Notes: generated by a model not told the origin, from the sequence alone. A stretch of DNA of 52,228 nucleotides from an uncultured Chlorobiota bacterium (GCA_947311445.1 CAMZKV010000056.1:1-52228); one strand, 5' to 3'. Counted from the first letter of the stretch, positions 1 through 9,789 are shown. Translations and numbers: made by a program.

Positions 1-15
1 CCATAATTTTATCGC

Positions 16-71
16 TCGCCCCCTTCTTTTTCTTTATTCCGCAAGCTCCATAAAGAAAAAGAAGGGGGCGA
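16..71. repeat. Perfect 22-bp inverted repeat (REP-like hairpin)
   Basis: Positions 16-37 and 50-71 are exact reverse complements around a 12-base loop (38-49). The arms run from a GC-rich base (CGCCCCC / GGGGGCG) to an AT-rich tip. Neither strand carries a T tract directly after the stem: the plus strand continues with A's and the minus strand with GCGATAAAA. It is therefore not a standard intrinsic terminator. It could be a dispersed palindromic (REP-like) repeat, but copy number cannot be judged here. Confidence 0.8.
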
Positions 72-350
72 AAAAAAAAGAACAACGTAGTGAAACTAAT
101 CAAGAAATAATTAAAAATTTGTTGATGTTTTTCATAATATTTGAGTTTGTTTTTGAATAGATTAATTTACAAAGATTAAAGCTGTTTTTCCATAAACAAT
201 TGTCTATTGCAAGTTTTTTTTATTAAAACTTGACTAAAAGACAAAACCAATTGATAAAGTGCACTTTTTCACTTTAAAAATAATTTACAAAAATAACAAA
301 AAATTATATTTTTTTACAACTAAAAGGTTAACAGAAGGTTATCAAAAGAA
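72..350. other. Non-coding stretch downstream of gldG
   Basis: No credible gene on either strand. It is very AT-rich. It holds a weak hairpin (210-217 with 225-232) and a 12-base palindrome, AAAGTGCACTTT, at 256-267. Neither is followed by a T tract that would make it a convincing gldG terminator. Confidence 0.5.
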
Positions 351-2045
351 TTATGTGTATTTTTTTTTTCTTATAAAATAAATAATTATCCCGAAAAACG
401 ATACTAAAAAGATTGGAAGCAAAACATTTAAAAGTTGAATAGTAAAACGATGATTCTTAATTTTCTCATTATCCAAAAGTCTCATTTTAAGTTCTCTTGA
501 TCGAATAGTCATAAGTCCCTCATCGTCACACAAATAATTAATTGAATTTAATATAAACTCTTGGTTTCCTTTAAATGTTTGTTGTGTAAATTTGTCAAAG
601 CCTATGGGGTAAGGTTTTCCTATTTTAGACACTTCGTTTCTGATAATATCTCCATCACTAACAAGAATCATTTTTGCTGCTTTGCTTTTAGTTAAGACAT
701 CAGCTAAAGAAATATTTTGAAAATATTTTTGAACTGGTCTGTTTTTAAATACTGATGTGAATTCCCCTTCTAATAATACAGCAATGTTTTTTCTTCCTGC
801 CTTCATTTCTTCGGCATGAGGCATATGGTTAATTTGATTAAAACTAATCCTTGCTGGGATTTGCTCCAATCTTGTTTTAGGAGAGCTTTTTAGAAGCACG
901 GTTTTTTTAATGTTTGAATTTTTCCCAACAGTATCAATTGTTGAAACATATTCTGTCTTTATATAATTTAGATATTTTGATATTACATGATTATTTTCAG
1001 AAACTAAAACAGGGAAATAAAACCAAGGAAAGCGTTTAATAATAGGTTTCTCATTGGGTCCTTTCGTTGTAAGTCCAATTGGTGATGAGAACTCGTCTTG
1101 AAGTAAATCATTATTTATTCTTGCACCGTATTGAAAAAGCATATCGTTTAGATTCAAATCTTGGGCAAGAGAAATTGTGTTTCCTAATAAAAACAGGCTA
1201 TCTGTATTTGTTTTACAACCATCTATTAAAAACAAAACATTTCCTCCTTTCATAATATATTGGTCAATTACAAATTTGTCTTGTTCTGTAAATGCTTTTT
1301 CAGGTTTTGCAATTATTATTGCCTTAAAATTATCTAAAATTCCCGGTGTCCCATTTATTTTGCCGGTTTTCACTAAATAATATTCAGATAAAACTCTTGT
1401 TATATCCATAACTTCATATTCATTAAGCTCACCCTGTCCTTCAATAAAAGCAATTTCAGGTTTTTTATTTTTGCTTAACTTTTGAATAGCGTTTGTAAGT
1501 TCATATTCCAAAGATTGAATTGAAGCATTAACATTTTCTTCGCTTTCAGGTGCTACATTCATTGAAGATTTTAACAAATTAATTGTGCTTTCTTTTCCTT
1601 TATATGATATTATTATTCCGGGAAAAACCATTTTTTGAGAGCTTTTACCATCTTCTGAAATTTCATTAGTTTCAATGGGAATAATTCCTTTATCAGAAAG
1701 GTTTTTATAAAGAGCAAATCTAACTTCTTTATCATGGCTCTCAGAAGGATTTATAAAGTCATATACTAAATTATTGTTCGCGAAAATTTTAAATTCATCC
1801 AGTTCTTCTTTTATTTTTTTGTTATAAATTTTAAGTGTTGAAGGTAAACCATCACCTTCGAGGTAAACTTTTATGTATATTTTATCGTTTAGACTTTCTA
1901 GAATATTTTTTGTGTAATTTGAAAGTGTGTATCTTCCTTCTGAAGTTAAATCAAATCGAAGAAATTTTATCGATAGAATATATGCTCCTGAAATTATAAT
2001 TACAAGAGATATTATGAGTTTAATGATGTTGTTTTTTTGTTGCAT
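351..2045 (-). CDS. gldG: GldG, gliding-motility ABC transporter auxiliary protein
   Basis: 564 residues. A membrane anchor near residues 9-29 is followed by a large extracytoplasmic region of the ABC-transporter auxiliary (GldG) type, including the segment ending GGNVLFLIDG. A second membrane helix (about 534-556) lies before a short basic tail. This two-anchor layout is typical of GldG. It lies 33 bp after gldF on the same strand, so the two are probably one transcript. In Flavobacterium johnsoniae GldF and GldG act with the ATPase GldA, which is not in this window. Non-gliding Bacteroidota also carry gldFG, so motility does not follow from its presence. The transported substrate is unknown. 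Confidence 0.9.
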   Translation of the reverse strand: MQQKNNIIKLIISLVIIISGAYILSIKFLRFDLTSEGRYTLSNYTKNILESLNDKIYIKVYLEGDGLPSTLKIYNKKIKEELDEFKIFANNNLVYDFINPSESHDKEVRFALYKNLSDKGIIPIETNEISEDGKSSQKMVFPGIIISYKGKESTINLLKSSMNVAPESEENVNASIQSLEYELTNAIQKLSKNKKPEIAFIEGQGELNEYEVMDITRVLSEYYLVKTGKINGTPGILDNFKAIIIAKPEKAFTEQDKFVIDQYIMKGGNVLFLIDGCKTNTDSLFLLGNTISLAQDLNLNDMLFQYGARINNDLLQDEFSSPIGLTTKGPNEKPIIKRFPWFYFPVLVSENNHVISKYLNYIKTEYVSTIDTVGKNSNIKKTVLLKSSPKTRLEQIPARISFNQINHMPHAEEMKAGRKNIAVLLEGEFTSVFKNRPVQKYFQNISLADVLTKSKAAKMILVSDGDIIRNEVSKIGKPYPIGFDKFTQQTFKGNQEFILNSINYLCDDEGLMTIRSRELKMRLLDNEKIKNHRFTIQLLNVLLPIFLVSFFGIIIYFIRKKKYT

Positions 2046-2078
2046 TTTTTCTTTATTGTTAATTAAACAATAAATTGT

Positions 2079-2834
2079 TTATCTGTTTTTTGACAGAAAT
2101 GATTTTGTAAATATTATAAATACTACAGATACTGCAAAAAAATAAATAATATCTCGGGTATCAATAACTCCTCTACTCATTGATTTATAGTGTGCATTAA
2201 TTCCAATGTTTTCAACAGAATTGCTATAAACTCCCCAAACTGAAAGATTACTAATTGCTTCAAATCCAATATAAAAGAAAAATGCTATTACCATTGCTGC
2301 TAAAAATGCAATTACCTGATTATCAGATATTGTCGAAGAAAAAACTCCAATAGCAACATACGCTGTTGCAAGAAAAAACAATCCAATAAAAGAACCCCAG
2401 AATGCTCCTGTATCTATATTCCATGGAGGATTTCCTAAAATCCCTACCGTTATAAAAAATATTAGTGTTGGAATTAACGAAAGAACAACTAATGTAATTC
2501 CGGCAATATATTTTGCAAGTATTATTTGCATATTTGAAAGTGGTCTTGTATAAAGAAGTTCAATTGTTCCCGTTCGTTTTTCTTCTGCAAAAAGTCGCAT
2601 TGTAACTGCGGGTACAAGAAACAAAAAAACCCAAGGAGCTATAAAAAATAGTGTATCTAAATTAGCATGTCCACTATCTAGAACATTATATTCTCCTGGG
2701 AAAACCCACAAAAACAAACTATTTGAAATTAAAAATATTGAAATAACAATGTACCCTGTCAATGTACCAAAAAAAGAAGAAATTTCTTTTTTAAAAACTG
2801 CATATGCAACTTTTACATTTGATAAAGTATTCAT
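2079..2834 (-). CDS. gldF: GldF, ABC-2 type permease
   Basis: 251 residues with about six hydrophobic helices and the ABC-2 permease signature EKRTGTIELLYTRPLS in the first cytoplasmic loop. Length and layout match GldF, the membrane channel subunit of the GldAFG ABC transporter. It is the first gene of a gldF-gldG pair, and the ATPase gene (gldA) must be elsewhere. A TAnnTTTG-like -7 element lies about 20 bp upstream. ABC-2 permeases are similar to one another, but the adjacent GldG makes this assignment firm. Confidence 0.9.
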   Translation of the reverse strand: MNTLSNVKVAYAVFKKEISSFFGTLTGYIVISIFLISNSLFLWVFPGEYNVLDSGHANLDTLFFIAPWVFLFLVPAVTMRLFAEEKRTGTIELLYTRPLSNMQIILAKYIAGITLVVLSLIPTLIFFITVGILGNPPWNIDTGAFWGSFIGLFFLATAYVAIGVFSSTISDNQVIAFLAAMVIAFFFYIGFEAISNLSVWGVYSNSVENIGINAHYKSMSRGVIDTRDIIYFFAVSVVFIIFTKSFLSKNR

Positions 2835-2853
2835 TTTAAATTATTTTTTTTCG

Positions 2854-2861
2854 CAAAATTA
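2854..2861 (-). promoter_or_regulatory. Candidate -7 box for gldFG
   Basis: Reads TAATTTTG on the minus strand, matching the Bacteroidota -7 consensus TAnnTTTG. No good -33 partner is seen, so the call is weak. Confidence 0.35.
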
Positions 2862-2910
2862 ATATTTATTTCTAAATTTAAGTATTTGAGTTTATGTTTT
2901 ATTTATAGTA

Positions 2911-2963
2911 AAAACCCACACCTTAACTAACTTTTTTTTTATTTATCAGAAAAAAGATGTGGG
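2911..2963 (-). terminator. Probable terminator of the VWA lipoprotein gene
   Basis: On the minus strand a 10-base stem with one mismatch (2963-2954 pairing with 2924-2915) encloses a 29-base AT-rich loop and is followed by TTTT. It lies just past the stop codon at 2986. The long loop lowers confidence. Confidence 0.5.
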
Positions 2964-2985
2964 GAAATTACAGATTTTAATAATT

Positions 2986-4608
2986 TTATTCATTCAATAG
3001 CTCAGCAGTTTTTACAAGGCTTATAAATTCTGCTCTATATCCGTTAACATCAGAACCGATGCCCTTTTTCGCTAAGTCTGAAACCATTCCATAAGTTGCA
3101 TTGTTTTTAAATTTTGATTCTCTCAGTAACATTCCAAAAGCTGCAACTGATGCTGAAAATTTAAAGTTATCTGAAGTGAAATTCAATTCAACCGTCTCAT
3201 TTGCAATAGGATACTCTAATTTTATACTCTTGTCACTTTTTGGTGGTTTATATCTGAATTTAATAGTCATTATTTCATTATTAACTTTTGCATTTTCATT
3301 CAGAACACTTGTTTGATACTTTAAATCATCAGCTGTACGTACTTCCCAATTTGAATTAGCAGGAACAATTTCATAAAGAGCCGTAACAGTATGTCCTGCT
3401 CCAAGTTCTCCTGCATCTTTTTTATCGTCATCAAAATCTTCTTTTGCCATTACTCTGTTTTCATAACCTATTAAACGGTACGCTTTTACATAAGCAGGAT
3501 TAAATTCAATTTGTATTTTAACATCTTTTGCAATTGTAAACATATTTGCACGCATTTCTTTAACAAAAACTTTTTCAGCTTCCTTAATATTATCAATGTA
3601 AAAATAATTTCCATTCCCCGCATTGCTTATTTGCTCCATCCTACCATCTTTATAATTACCCATTCCAAAACCTAGGATTGTTAGGTAGATATCATCTTTC
3701 CTTTTTTCTTCAATAAGTTCAACTAATGTGCTTGTTGAAGAAGTTCCAATATTAAAATCTCCATCAGTAGCAAGAATAACTCTGTTGTTACCATTTTTTA
3801 TAAATGCTTCTTTTGCAGTTTTATATGCTAATTTTATTCCTGCTCCCCCTGCTGTTGAGCCTCCTGCTTGAAGTTTGTCAAGAGCATCAATTATTTTTTC
3901 TTTCTCAGACGCATTTGTTGGTGGCAAAATTAAACCGGCAGCACCTGCATAAACAACTATTGAAATTTTATCATTTTGAGAAAGCTCATTTAATAACAAT
4001 TTTAAAGATTTTCTTAGCAAAGGAAGTTTATTTGCGTTTTCCATTGAACCTGAAACATCAAGGAGAAAAACTAGGTTTGATGGTTTTAAATCTTGATAAT
4101 CTAACCTCTTTCCTTGCAGACCAATGTGTATAAGTTTATTTTCTTTATTCCACGGACATTCAGAGATTTCAGAATTAAATGAGAAAGGGTGATTGCCTGT
4201 TGGTTGCGGATAATCATATGTAAAATAGTTAATCATTTCTTCAATTCTTACTGCACCTTTATCTGGCATTTGGCTATTATTCAGCATTCTACGAACATTT
4301 GAATAAGCCGCATTATCAACATCTATTGAAAAAGTTGAAAGAGGGTTAGATTTCGCATCAAGAAATTCATTTTCAACAATTTTATCATATTCTTCTGTGT
4401 TATGTTTTGAGTCTCCTTCATCCGAATCAGAAATTACAGAAGGTATCTTTGAAACTTCTCTCATCATAGCATCTGCCGGCTGGTTTAAAGAATATTCTTC
4501 AACAACAATTTCTTTTTTTAAACCTTTTCCTGAATCTTGGCTAGTATTACACGCAAAGATATTAAGTAAAAAGAATATGATAGTAATTTTCAATATTTTT
4601 GTTTCCAT
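2986..4608 (-). CDS. YfbK-type von Willebrand factor A lipoprotein
   Basis: 540 residues. The signal peptide ends in a lipobox (IFAC, Cys20), so the protein is probably an outer-membrane or periplasmic lipoprotein. Residues about 90-170 form the N-terminal domain found in YfbK-like proteins. A VWA domain follows with a complete metal-ion (MIDAS) site: DVSGS (Asp184, Ser186, Ser188), a downstream Thr in GGSTAGG, and Asp in ATDGDFN. The C-terminal third matches the DUF3520-type region of the same family. The family is common in Bacteroidota and its role is unknown; VWA domains usually bind protein partners. It is divergent from the amidotransferase-like gene at 4699. Confidence 0.85.
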   Translation of the reverse strand: METKILKITIIFFLLNIFACNTSQDSGKGLKKEIVVEEYSLNQPADAMMREVSKIPSVISDSDEGDSKHNTEEYDKIVENEFLDAKSNPLSTFSIDVDNAAYSNVRRMLNNSQMPDKGAVRIEEMINYFTYDYPQPTGNHPFSFNSEISECPWNKENKLIHIGLQGKRLDYQDLKPSNLVFLLDVSGSMENANKLPLLRKSLKLLLNELSQNDKISIVVYAGAAGLILPPTNASEKEKIIDALDKLQAGGSTAGGAGIKLAYKTAKEAFIKNGNNRVILATDGDFNIGTSSTSTLVELIEEKRKDDIYLTILGFGMGNYKDGRMEQISNAGNGNYFYIDNIKEAEKVFVKEMRANMFTIAKDVKIQIEFNPAYVKAYRLIGYENRVMAKEDFDDDKKDAGELGAGHTVTALYEIVPANSNWEVRTADDLKYQTSVLNENAKVNNEIMTIKFRYKPPKSDKSIKLEYPIANETVELNFTSDNFKFSASVAAFGMLLRESKFKNNATYGMVSDLAKKGIGSDVNGYRAEFISLVKTAELLNE

Positions 4609-4646
4609 AATTGTTCCTTTTAGTTTAAATTTTAATTTTTTTAATG

Positions 4647-4654
4647 TACTTTTG
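4647..4654 (+). promoter_or_regulatory. Candidate -7 box for the peptidase C26 gene
   Basis: TACTTTTG fits TAnnTTTG, 45 bp before the ATG. The position expected for the -33 element reads TTTA rather than TTTG. Confidence 0.35.
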
Positions 4655-4698
4655 AGATGTTATTTTATAAATTTTTCCATAAAAGTAAATTATAGTAT

Positions 4699-5517
4699 AT
4701 GAAAAAATATATTGTATTATTTGTCTTAGTAATGATATTTTCATCTTGCAAACATCAACAAAAAACAGTTTTGAAAACAAGTATGAAAAGTCCTATTGTA
4801 TTGGTTTCAAAAGACTATAAAAGCACTCATCAAACATGGTTAAGAAACTCTATAAAAAATGATAATGTTGTTTGCGTAAATATGTATGCAATAAATAGTA
4901 TTGACTCTTTTAAAATGATGTTAAAAAGAGCTGATGGTATTATAATTTCGGGGGGAGAAGATGTTAATCCTGCTCTTTATGGAAAGCAAAAAGAACTTAA
5001 CAGATGCGGTAAAATTAATGCTCACAGAGACAGTTTGGAGTTTTTGCTTATTAAGTTTGCTATTAATAAAAGAATTCCTTTACTTGGAATATGCAGGGGG
5101 CATCAAATTTTAAATGTTTCGCAAGGTGGAACTTTAATTATTGATATTCCTAAAGATGTGGGTAGTAATTTTATACACAGAGATTCAAGAGAAGAATATA
5201 GAAATAACAGTACATCTGTTTTTCATAAAATTTATATTGATAAAGGAAGTTATTTATATAATATTGTAAAAGTTGACAGCGGATATGCATATAGCAATCA
5301 TCACCAAGCAGTTGAAAAAGTTGCAGAGAAGTTTAAAGTGTCATCTTTTGCAAGTGATAAAGTTGCAGAGTCAATAGAACCGATTGACACTTTACAGCAT
5401 CCATTTATACTTGGTATTCAGTGGCATCCGGAAGCAACAGATGTAAAAAATCCTTTATCTGGAACAATTGCACGTAAATTTATGAATAAAGTTATGCAAC
5501 ATCATGTTATTGATTAG
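4699..5517 (+). CDS. Class I amidotransferase-like hydrolase (peptidase C26), lipoprotein
   Basis: 272 residues related to gamma-glutamyl-gamma-aminobutyrate hydrolase (PuuD family). The nucleophile elbow is GICRGH (Cys132) and the partner residues are in QWHPE (His243, Glu245), so the catalytic triad is intact. GGEDVNP near residue 85 is also typical of the family. Unlike cytosolic PuuD it begins with a lipoprotein signal peptide ending FSSC (Cys17), so it should act outside the cytoplasm, possibly on gamma-glutamyl amides or peptides. The substrate is inferred from family only. No polyamine genes lie nearby. Confidence 0.85.
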   Translation: MKKYIVLFVLVMIFSSCKHQQKTVLKTSMKSPIVLVSKDYKSTHQTWLRNSIKNDNVVCVNMYAINSIDSFKMMLKRADGIIISGGEDVNPALYGKQKELNRCGKINAHRDSLEFLLIKFAINKRIPLLGICRGHQILNVSQGGTLIIDIPKDVGSNFIHRDSREEYRNNSTSVFHKIYIDKGSYLYNIVKVDSGYAYSNHHQAVEKVAEKFKVSSFASDKVAESIEPIDTLQHPFILGIQWHPEATDVKNPLSGTIARKFMNKVMQHHVID

Positions 5518-5768
5518 CTAAAAATAGTTCTTTTAATTTATTTATTATGCAAAAACTGTAAGCAAATATTATATTGATTTCAAATTATTTTAAGTGAGAG
5601 TTTTCTAGAATTTTAAGTTACAATTAGCAAGAATTAAGAACTAAGATTTTAAAAGTGATAAAAATCATCTTTTACATAGCATAAACTTAATTTAATCTGC
5701 TTATATTAAGGCAATTATAACAAGCAATGTTTAACAGCATATTATGATAAATTTTGAAAAAATATATT

Positions 5769-5776
5769 TACATTTG
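5769..5776 (+). promoter_or_regulatory. Candidate -7 box for gdhA
   Basis: TACATTTG matches TAnnTTTG exactly, 31 bp before the gdhA ATG. No -33 TTTG occurs at the usual 18-19 bp spacing. The remaining 5518-5768 gap holds only a weak bulged hairpin near 5650-5674. Confidence 0.45.
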
Positions 5777-5807
5777 TACCGAAAATTTAATTCAAATTAA
5801 TTAAACT

Positions 5808-7148
5808 ATGACTGATAAAATAAATAAATTCATGGAGGGCATAATTGCCCGTAATGCAGGTGAAAAAGAATTTCACCAAGCAGTTCTAGAAGTTGCTGAA
5901 GTTATTATTCCGTTTATAGAAGAAAATCCGGTTTATAGTGAAGCAAAAATTTTAGAAAGATTGTCAGAACCTGAAAGAACAATAATGTTTAGAGTTCCTT
6001 GGCAAGATGACAAAGGTGAGATCCAAATAAACAAAGGGTATCGTATTGAGTTTAATAGTGCAATAGGACCATATAAAGGAGGTTTACGTTTTCACCCAAG
6101 TGTAAATTTAAGTATTTTAAAATTTTTAGGATTTGAGCAAATCTTAAAAAATAGTTTAACTACCCTTCCTATGGGTGGAGGAAAAGGAGGTTCTGATTTT
6201 AATCCAAAAGGAAAATCAGATAATGAGGTTATGCGTTTTTGCCAAAGTTTTATGTCTGAATTATTCCGACATATTGGACCAAACACGGATGTTCCTGCTG
6301 GCGATATAGGTGTTGGAGGAAGAGAAATTGGATTTTTATTCGGACAATATAAAAGGTTAAGAAATGAATTTACGGGTGTTTTAACCGGCAAAGGAAGAGA
6401 ATGGGGCGGAAGTTTAATGCGTCCTGAAGCAACAGGTTTTGGAAATGTTTATTTTGCAAAAGAAATGTTGGAAACAAAAGGAGATTCTTTTGAGGGAAAA
6501 ACAGTAGCAGTTTCTGGTTTTGGAAATGTTGCTTGGGGTGCAGTTACAAAAGCTGGTGAATTAGGAGCAAAAGTTGTAACCATCTCAGGACCTGACGGAT
6601 ATATTTACGACCCAAATGGAATTACGGGAGACAAAATTGAATATATGCTTGAACTTAGAGCTACAAATAATGATGTTGTTAGGCCTTATGCTGAAAAATT
6701 TGGTGTTGAGTTTTTTGCAGGTAAAAAACCTTGGGAACAAAAAGTTGATATTGCACTACCATGTGCCACTCAAAATGAACTTCTTGTTGACGATGCAAAA
6801 CAATTAGTAAACAATGGAGTTATTTGTGTTTCTGAAGGTGCAAATATGCCTTGTACTCCTGATGCAATTAATGTATTCCAAGAAGCTAAAATTTTATATG
6901 CACCGGGAAAAGCATCAAATGCAGGAGGTGTTGCAGTTTCGGGATTAGAAATGAGTCAAAATTCACTACGTTACGGTTGGACATCTGAAGAAGTTGATAA
7001 AAAATTACATGAAATAATGAAAGATATTCATGAATCTTGTAAAAAATACGGAACTGATGCAAACGGATATGTTGATTATGTTAAAGGTGCAAATATTGCT
7101 GGTTTTGTTAAAGTTGCAGATGCTATGTTAGCACAAGGACTTGTTTAA
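5808..7148 (+). CDS. gdhA: Glutamate dehydrogenase, hexameric small-subunit type
   Basis: 446 residues, the normal length for 50-kDa hexameric glutamate dehydrogenases. The substrate-binding region reads PYKGGLRFHPSVN (Lys90) and the catalytic lysine is in MGGGKGGSDFNPKGKS (Lys126). The dinucleotide fold has GFGNVAWGA. It interconverts 2-oxoglutarate plus ammonium and glutamate, linking nitrogen assimilation to the TCA cycle. Biosynthetic enzymes of this length normally use NADPH, but coenzyme choice was not proven from residues. The gene is monocistronic, with its own -7 box upstream and a strong terminator downstream. Confidence 0.95.
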   Translation: MTDKINKFMEGIIARNAGEKEFHQAVLEVAEVIIPFIEENPVYSEAKILERLSEPERTIMFRVPWQDDKGEIQINKGYRIEFNSAIGPYKGGLRFHPSVNLSILKFLGFEQILKNSLTTLPMGGGKGGSDFNPKGKSDNEVMRFCQSFMSELFRHIGPNTDVPAGDIGVGGREIGFLFGQYKRLRNEFTGVLTGKGREWGGSLMRPEATGFGNVYFAKEMLETKGDSFEGKTVAVSGFGNVAWGAVTKAGELGAKVVTISGPDGYIYDPNGITGDKIEYMLELRATNNDVVRPYAEKFGVEFFAGKKPWEQKVDIALPCATQNELLVDDAKQLVNNGVICVSEGANMPCTPDAINVFQEAKILYAPGKASNAGGVAVSGLEMSQNSLRYGWTSEEVDKKLHEIMKDIHESCKKYGTDANGYVDYVKGANIAGFVKVADAMLAQGLV

Positions 7149-7171
7149 AACATTTTATTGGACATCCTAAT

Positions 7172-7211
7172 AAAAAAAGAACCAATTAATTTAACAATTG
7201 GTTCTTTTTTT
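7172..7211. terminator. Bidirectional intrinsic terminator between gdhA and glgP
   Basis: A perfect 16-bp stem (7172-7187 with 7196-7211) with an 8-base loop. The core is GAACCAATT / AATTGGTTC, with seven A's on the 5' side and seven T's on the 3' side. It can therefore terminate both converging genes. Confidence 0.88.
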
Positions 7212-7227
7212 ATTTAATATTTATAAA

Positions 7228-9789
7228 CTACATCCATTTTACGACAGGACAATCTTGTCTGTGTGCAAGGTGCTCATTTTTAGGATATAAACGAAAAGCA
7301 TAAGCTAAACTTCCCGGTTTTGCGGGACTGAAACTAACAGAATAATGAGCAATTGAACCTTCTACCTTTTCAAGTTTTGCTTCAATTATATCACTAATTA
7401 TAAGTTCTCCCACGGAATTTGATTCACTTATTAAAAACTCTACCCCTACATCATTGGGGTTTATTCCATTAACGTTTATAACAATTTTGCTGTTATAAGT
7501 TTTACCTGTAACCAACATTTTTGTATTAATTTCAGCTGTATCTGTTGAAACAAGTTCAATTTTATTCCACTCACTAGTAATTTTTTCTTTCCAAGCTGAA
7601 ATTTCTTTTGCAAGTTTATTGTTATCAGAACATACTTTCTTATATTTTGCAGATAATTTGCTATAATATTTTTTATTATAATCTTCAATCATTCGTTTTG
7701 AAGTAAATTCCGGTGCAATTTCAGCAATACATTTTTTCATGTAATTTACCCATTCTTCCGGAACACCTTTTTCATTATACTTATAAAATAAAGGTATAAT
7801 TTCGTTTTCAAAAGTTTTATAAATTAGCTCTGCATCATAATCATCTTGTAAATTTTGATTTTTATATGTTTTTTCTTGAGACAATGCCCATCCAGCAGCA
7901 TCTTTGTAGCCTTCAACCCACCAGCCATCAAGGACTGAGAAGTTCATAACTCCATTCATAACAGCTTTCATTCCGCTTGTTCCAGATGCTTCAAGAGGTC
8001 TTGTTGGAGTATTAAGCCAAACATCTACTCCGCTTACTAATTCTTTTGCAAGAGAAATGTCATAATCTTCAAGAAAAAGTATTTTTCCAAGAAATTCTGG
8101 TCTTTTGGAAATTTCAACAATTTGTTTAATAATTCCTTGTCCACCACCATCTTTCGGATGAGCTTTGCCTGCAAAAATGAACTGAACAGGATATTTTGGG
8201 TGGTTAACTATTCTGTCTAAACGTTCTAAATCTCTGAATAGTAAATTTCCTCTTTTGTATGTTGCAAAACGTCTTGCAAAACCTACTGTAAGAGCTTTCT
8301 CACTAAGTGTATCTTTAATTTTTGCAATTTCTTTCGGATTTTCATTTCTACTTACTCGAACAGTATCCATTAATTCTTTAATATATAAAATTAAGCGTTT
8401 TTTTCTTGCTTTTCTTATATTCCAGACTTCTTCTGTTGATGCTTTATAAATTTTATGAAAATCAGGATCGCCATCTTTTCCTTTTAACAATTTTTGCCAT
8501 TCTGGAGATGCCCATGTAGGATAATGTACTCCGTTTGTTACATATCCAATATGAAGTTCTTCAGGAAAATAATCTTTCCAAAAATTATTAAAAATTCTTA
8601 TTCTTGAAACTTCTCCATGTAATTTACTTACTCCATTAATATTTTGTGAAGTATTTGCGGCAAGAATACTCATTGAGAATTTCTCTCCTTTTTGTCCGGG
8701 AGTTTCTTTACCTAGATTAATAAATCTCGCCCAAGATATTCCAAGTCTATTTGGATAATCTCCCATGTATTGCATCATTAAGCTTTCATTAAAAGCATCA
8801 TGTCCTGCGGGCACTGGTGTGTGGGTAGTGTATAAACTTGATGCTCTAACAAGTTCTAGTGCTTCATTAAAACTTAAATGATTTTCTTGCATTGTGTTAC
8901 TTAGCCTTTCTATACTTGTAAATGCAGCATGCCCTTCATTTAAATGATATACTTCTTGGTTAATTCCCAATAATTTAAGAGTTTTAACACCCCCTATTCC
9001 AAGAATAATTTCTTGTTTGAGTCTGTTTTCATTATCTCCTCCGTATAATCTTTGAGTTATGGTTTTATCTTTTTTTGTATTATCATTTCTGTCAGTGTCC
9101 AATAGGTATAATGTAATTCTTCCAACATTAAGTTTCCAAATTTGCATATATACTTTTCTTCCTTCCATTTCAGCTGCAACTGTTACTGCTTCTCCTTTTT
9201 CATCTTTAACAAGTTTTGCAGGAGAGTCCATAAACCTTTGGCTTTCATATATTTCATCTTGGTCTCCTTGGTTAGAAATTATTTGCTTGAAATAACCTTC
9301 TCTGTAAAATAAACCTACGGCAACCATATTGAAACGTGAATCACTGGCTTGTTTTAAATAATCTCCTGCAAGAACTCCTAGTCCGCCAGAATATATTTTT
9401 AGAATATTTGCCATTCCATATTCCATACTGAAATAGGCAATTGTTGGCAATTTTTCATCAAATCCTTTTTTTATATAGTCATTAAAGTCAGAAATAACAT
9501 TTTCGTACATTTTTATAAAAGTCATATCTTTTTCAAGATCTTGAAAACGTTTATGACTAATATTTTTGAGCATTTTTATAGGATCTATACAGCTAGAAAT
9601 TGTTTTGTTGTTGTTTATATATTTGAATAATTCAACAGCTTTTGAGTTCCAAGACCACCAAATATTCTTAGATAATTTGTCAAGCTCTTCTAATTTTCCT
9701 GTATAGTGTGGTTGTACACTTATAGTTTTCCAGTTTGGTTGATTTTTTTCTTGTTTTTTCACAGTTCGTATATTTTTAATGTTGGACAA
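7228..9789 (-). CDS. glgP: Alpha-glucan phosphorylase (GT35)
   Basis: 853 residues. The N-terminus has the DUF3417-type segment (ELDKLSKNIWWSWN) of the long bacterial alpha-glucan phosphorylases, then the GT35 catalytic fold. The pyridoxal-phosphate site is ASGTSGMKAVMNG, with the lysine at about residue 608. About 100 C-terminal residues form a beta-rich extension ending QDCPVVKWM. The enzyme releases glucose-1-phosphate from glycogen-like glucans. The 5' end is uncertain: the longest frame starts at TTG (9789), an in-frame GTG lies at 9762, and there is no early ATG. It follows HIT and greA on the same strand. Confidence 0.92.
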   Translation of the reverse strand: MSNIKNIRTVKKQEKNQPNWKTISVQPHYTGKLEELDKLSKNIWWSWNSKAVELFKYINNNKTISSCIDPIKMLKNISHKRFQDLEKDMTFIKMYENVISDFNDYIKKGFDEKLPTIAYFSMEYGMANILKIYSGGLGVLAGDYLKQASDSRFNMVAVGLFYREGYFKQIISNQGDQDEIYESQRFMDSPAKLVKDEKGEAVTVAAEMEGRKVYMQIWKLNVGRITLYLLDTDRNDNTKKDKTITQRLYGGDNENRLKQEIILGIGGVKTLKLLGINQEVYHLNEGHAAFTSIERLSNTMQENHLSFNEALELVRASSLYTTHTPVPAGHDAFNESLMMQYMGDYPNRLGISWARFINLGKETPGQKGEKFSMSILAANTSQNINGVSKLHGEVSRIRIFNNFWKDYFPEELHIGYVTNGVHYPTWASPEWQKLLKGKDGDPDFHKIYKASTEEVWNIRKARKKRLILYIKELMDTVRVSRNENPKEIAKIKDTLSEKALTVGFARRFATYKRGNLLFRDLERLDRIVNHPKYPVQFIFAGKAHPKDGGGQGIIKQIVEISKRPEFLGKILFLEDYDISLAKELVSGVDVWLNTPTRPLEASGTSGMKAVMNGVMNFSVLDGWWVEGYKDAAGWALSQEKTYKNQNLQDDYDAELIYKTFENEIIPLFYKYNEKGVPEEWVNYMKKCIAEIAPEFTSKRMIEDYNKKYYSKLSAKYKKVCSDNNKLAKEISAWKEKITSEWNKIELVSTDTAEINTKMLVTGKTYNSKIVINVNGINPNDVGVEFLISESNSVGELIISDIIEAKLEKVEGSIAHYSVSFSPAKPGSLAYAFRLYPKNEHLAHRQDCPVVKWM

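Noticed and set aside
256-267. 12-bp palindrome AAAGTGCACTTT
   Set aside because: Too short to mean much in AT-rich DNA and not tied to a promoter.
4397-4702. 101-codon open frame on the plus strand
   Set aside because: Antisense to the VWA lipoprotein 5' end; no domain, and its product is a mirror of that gene.
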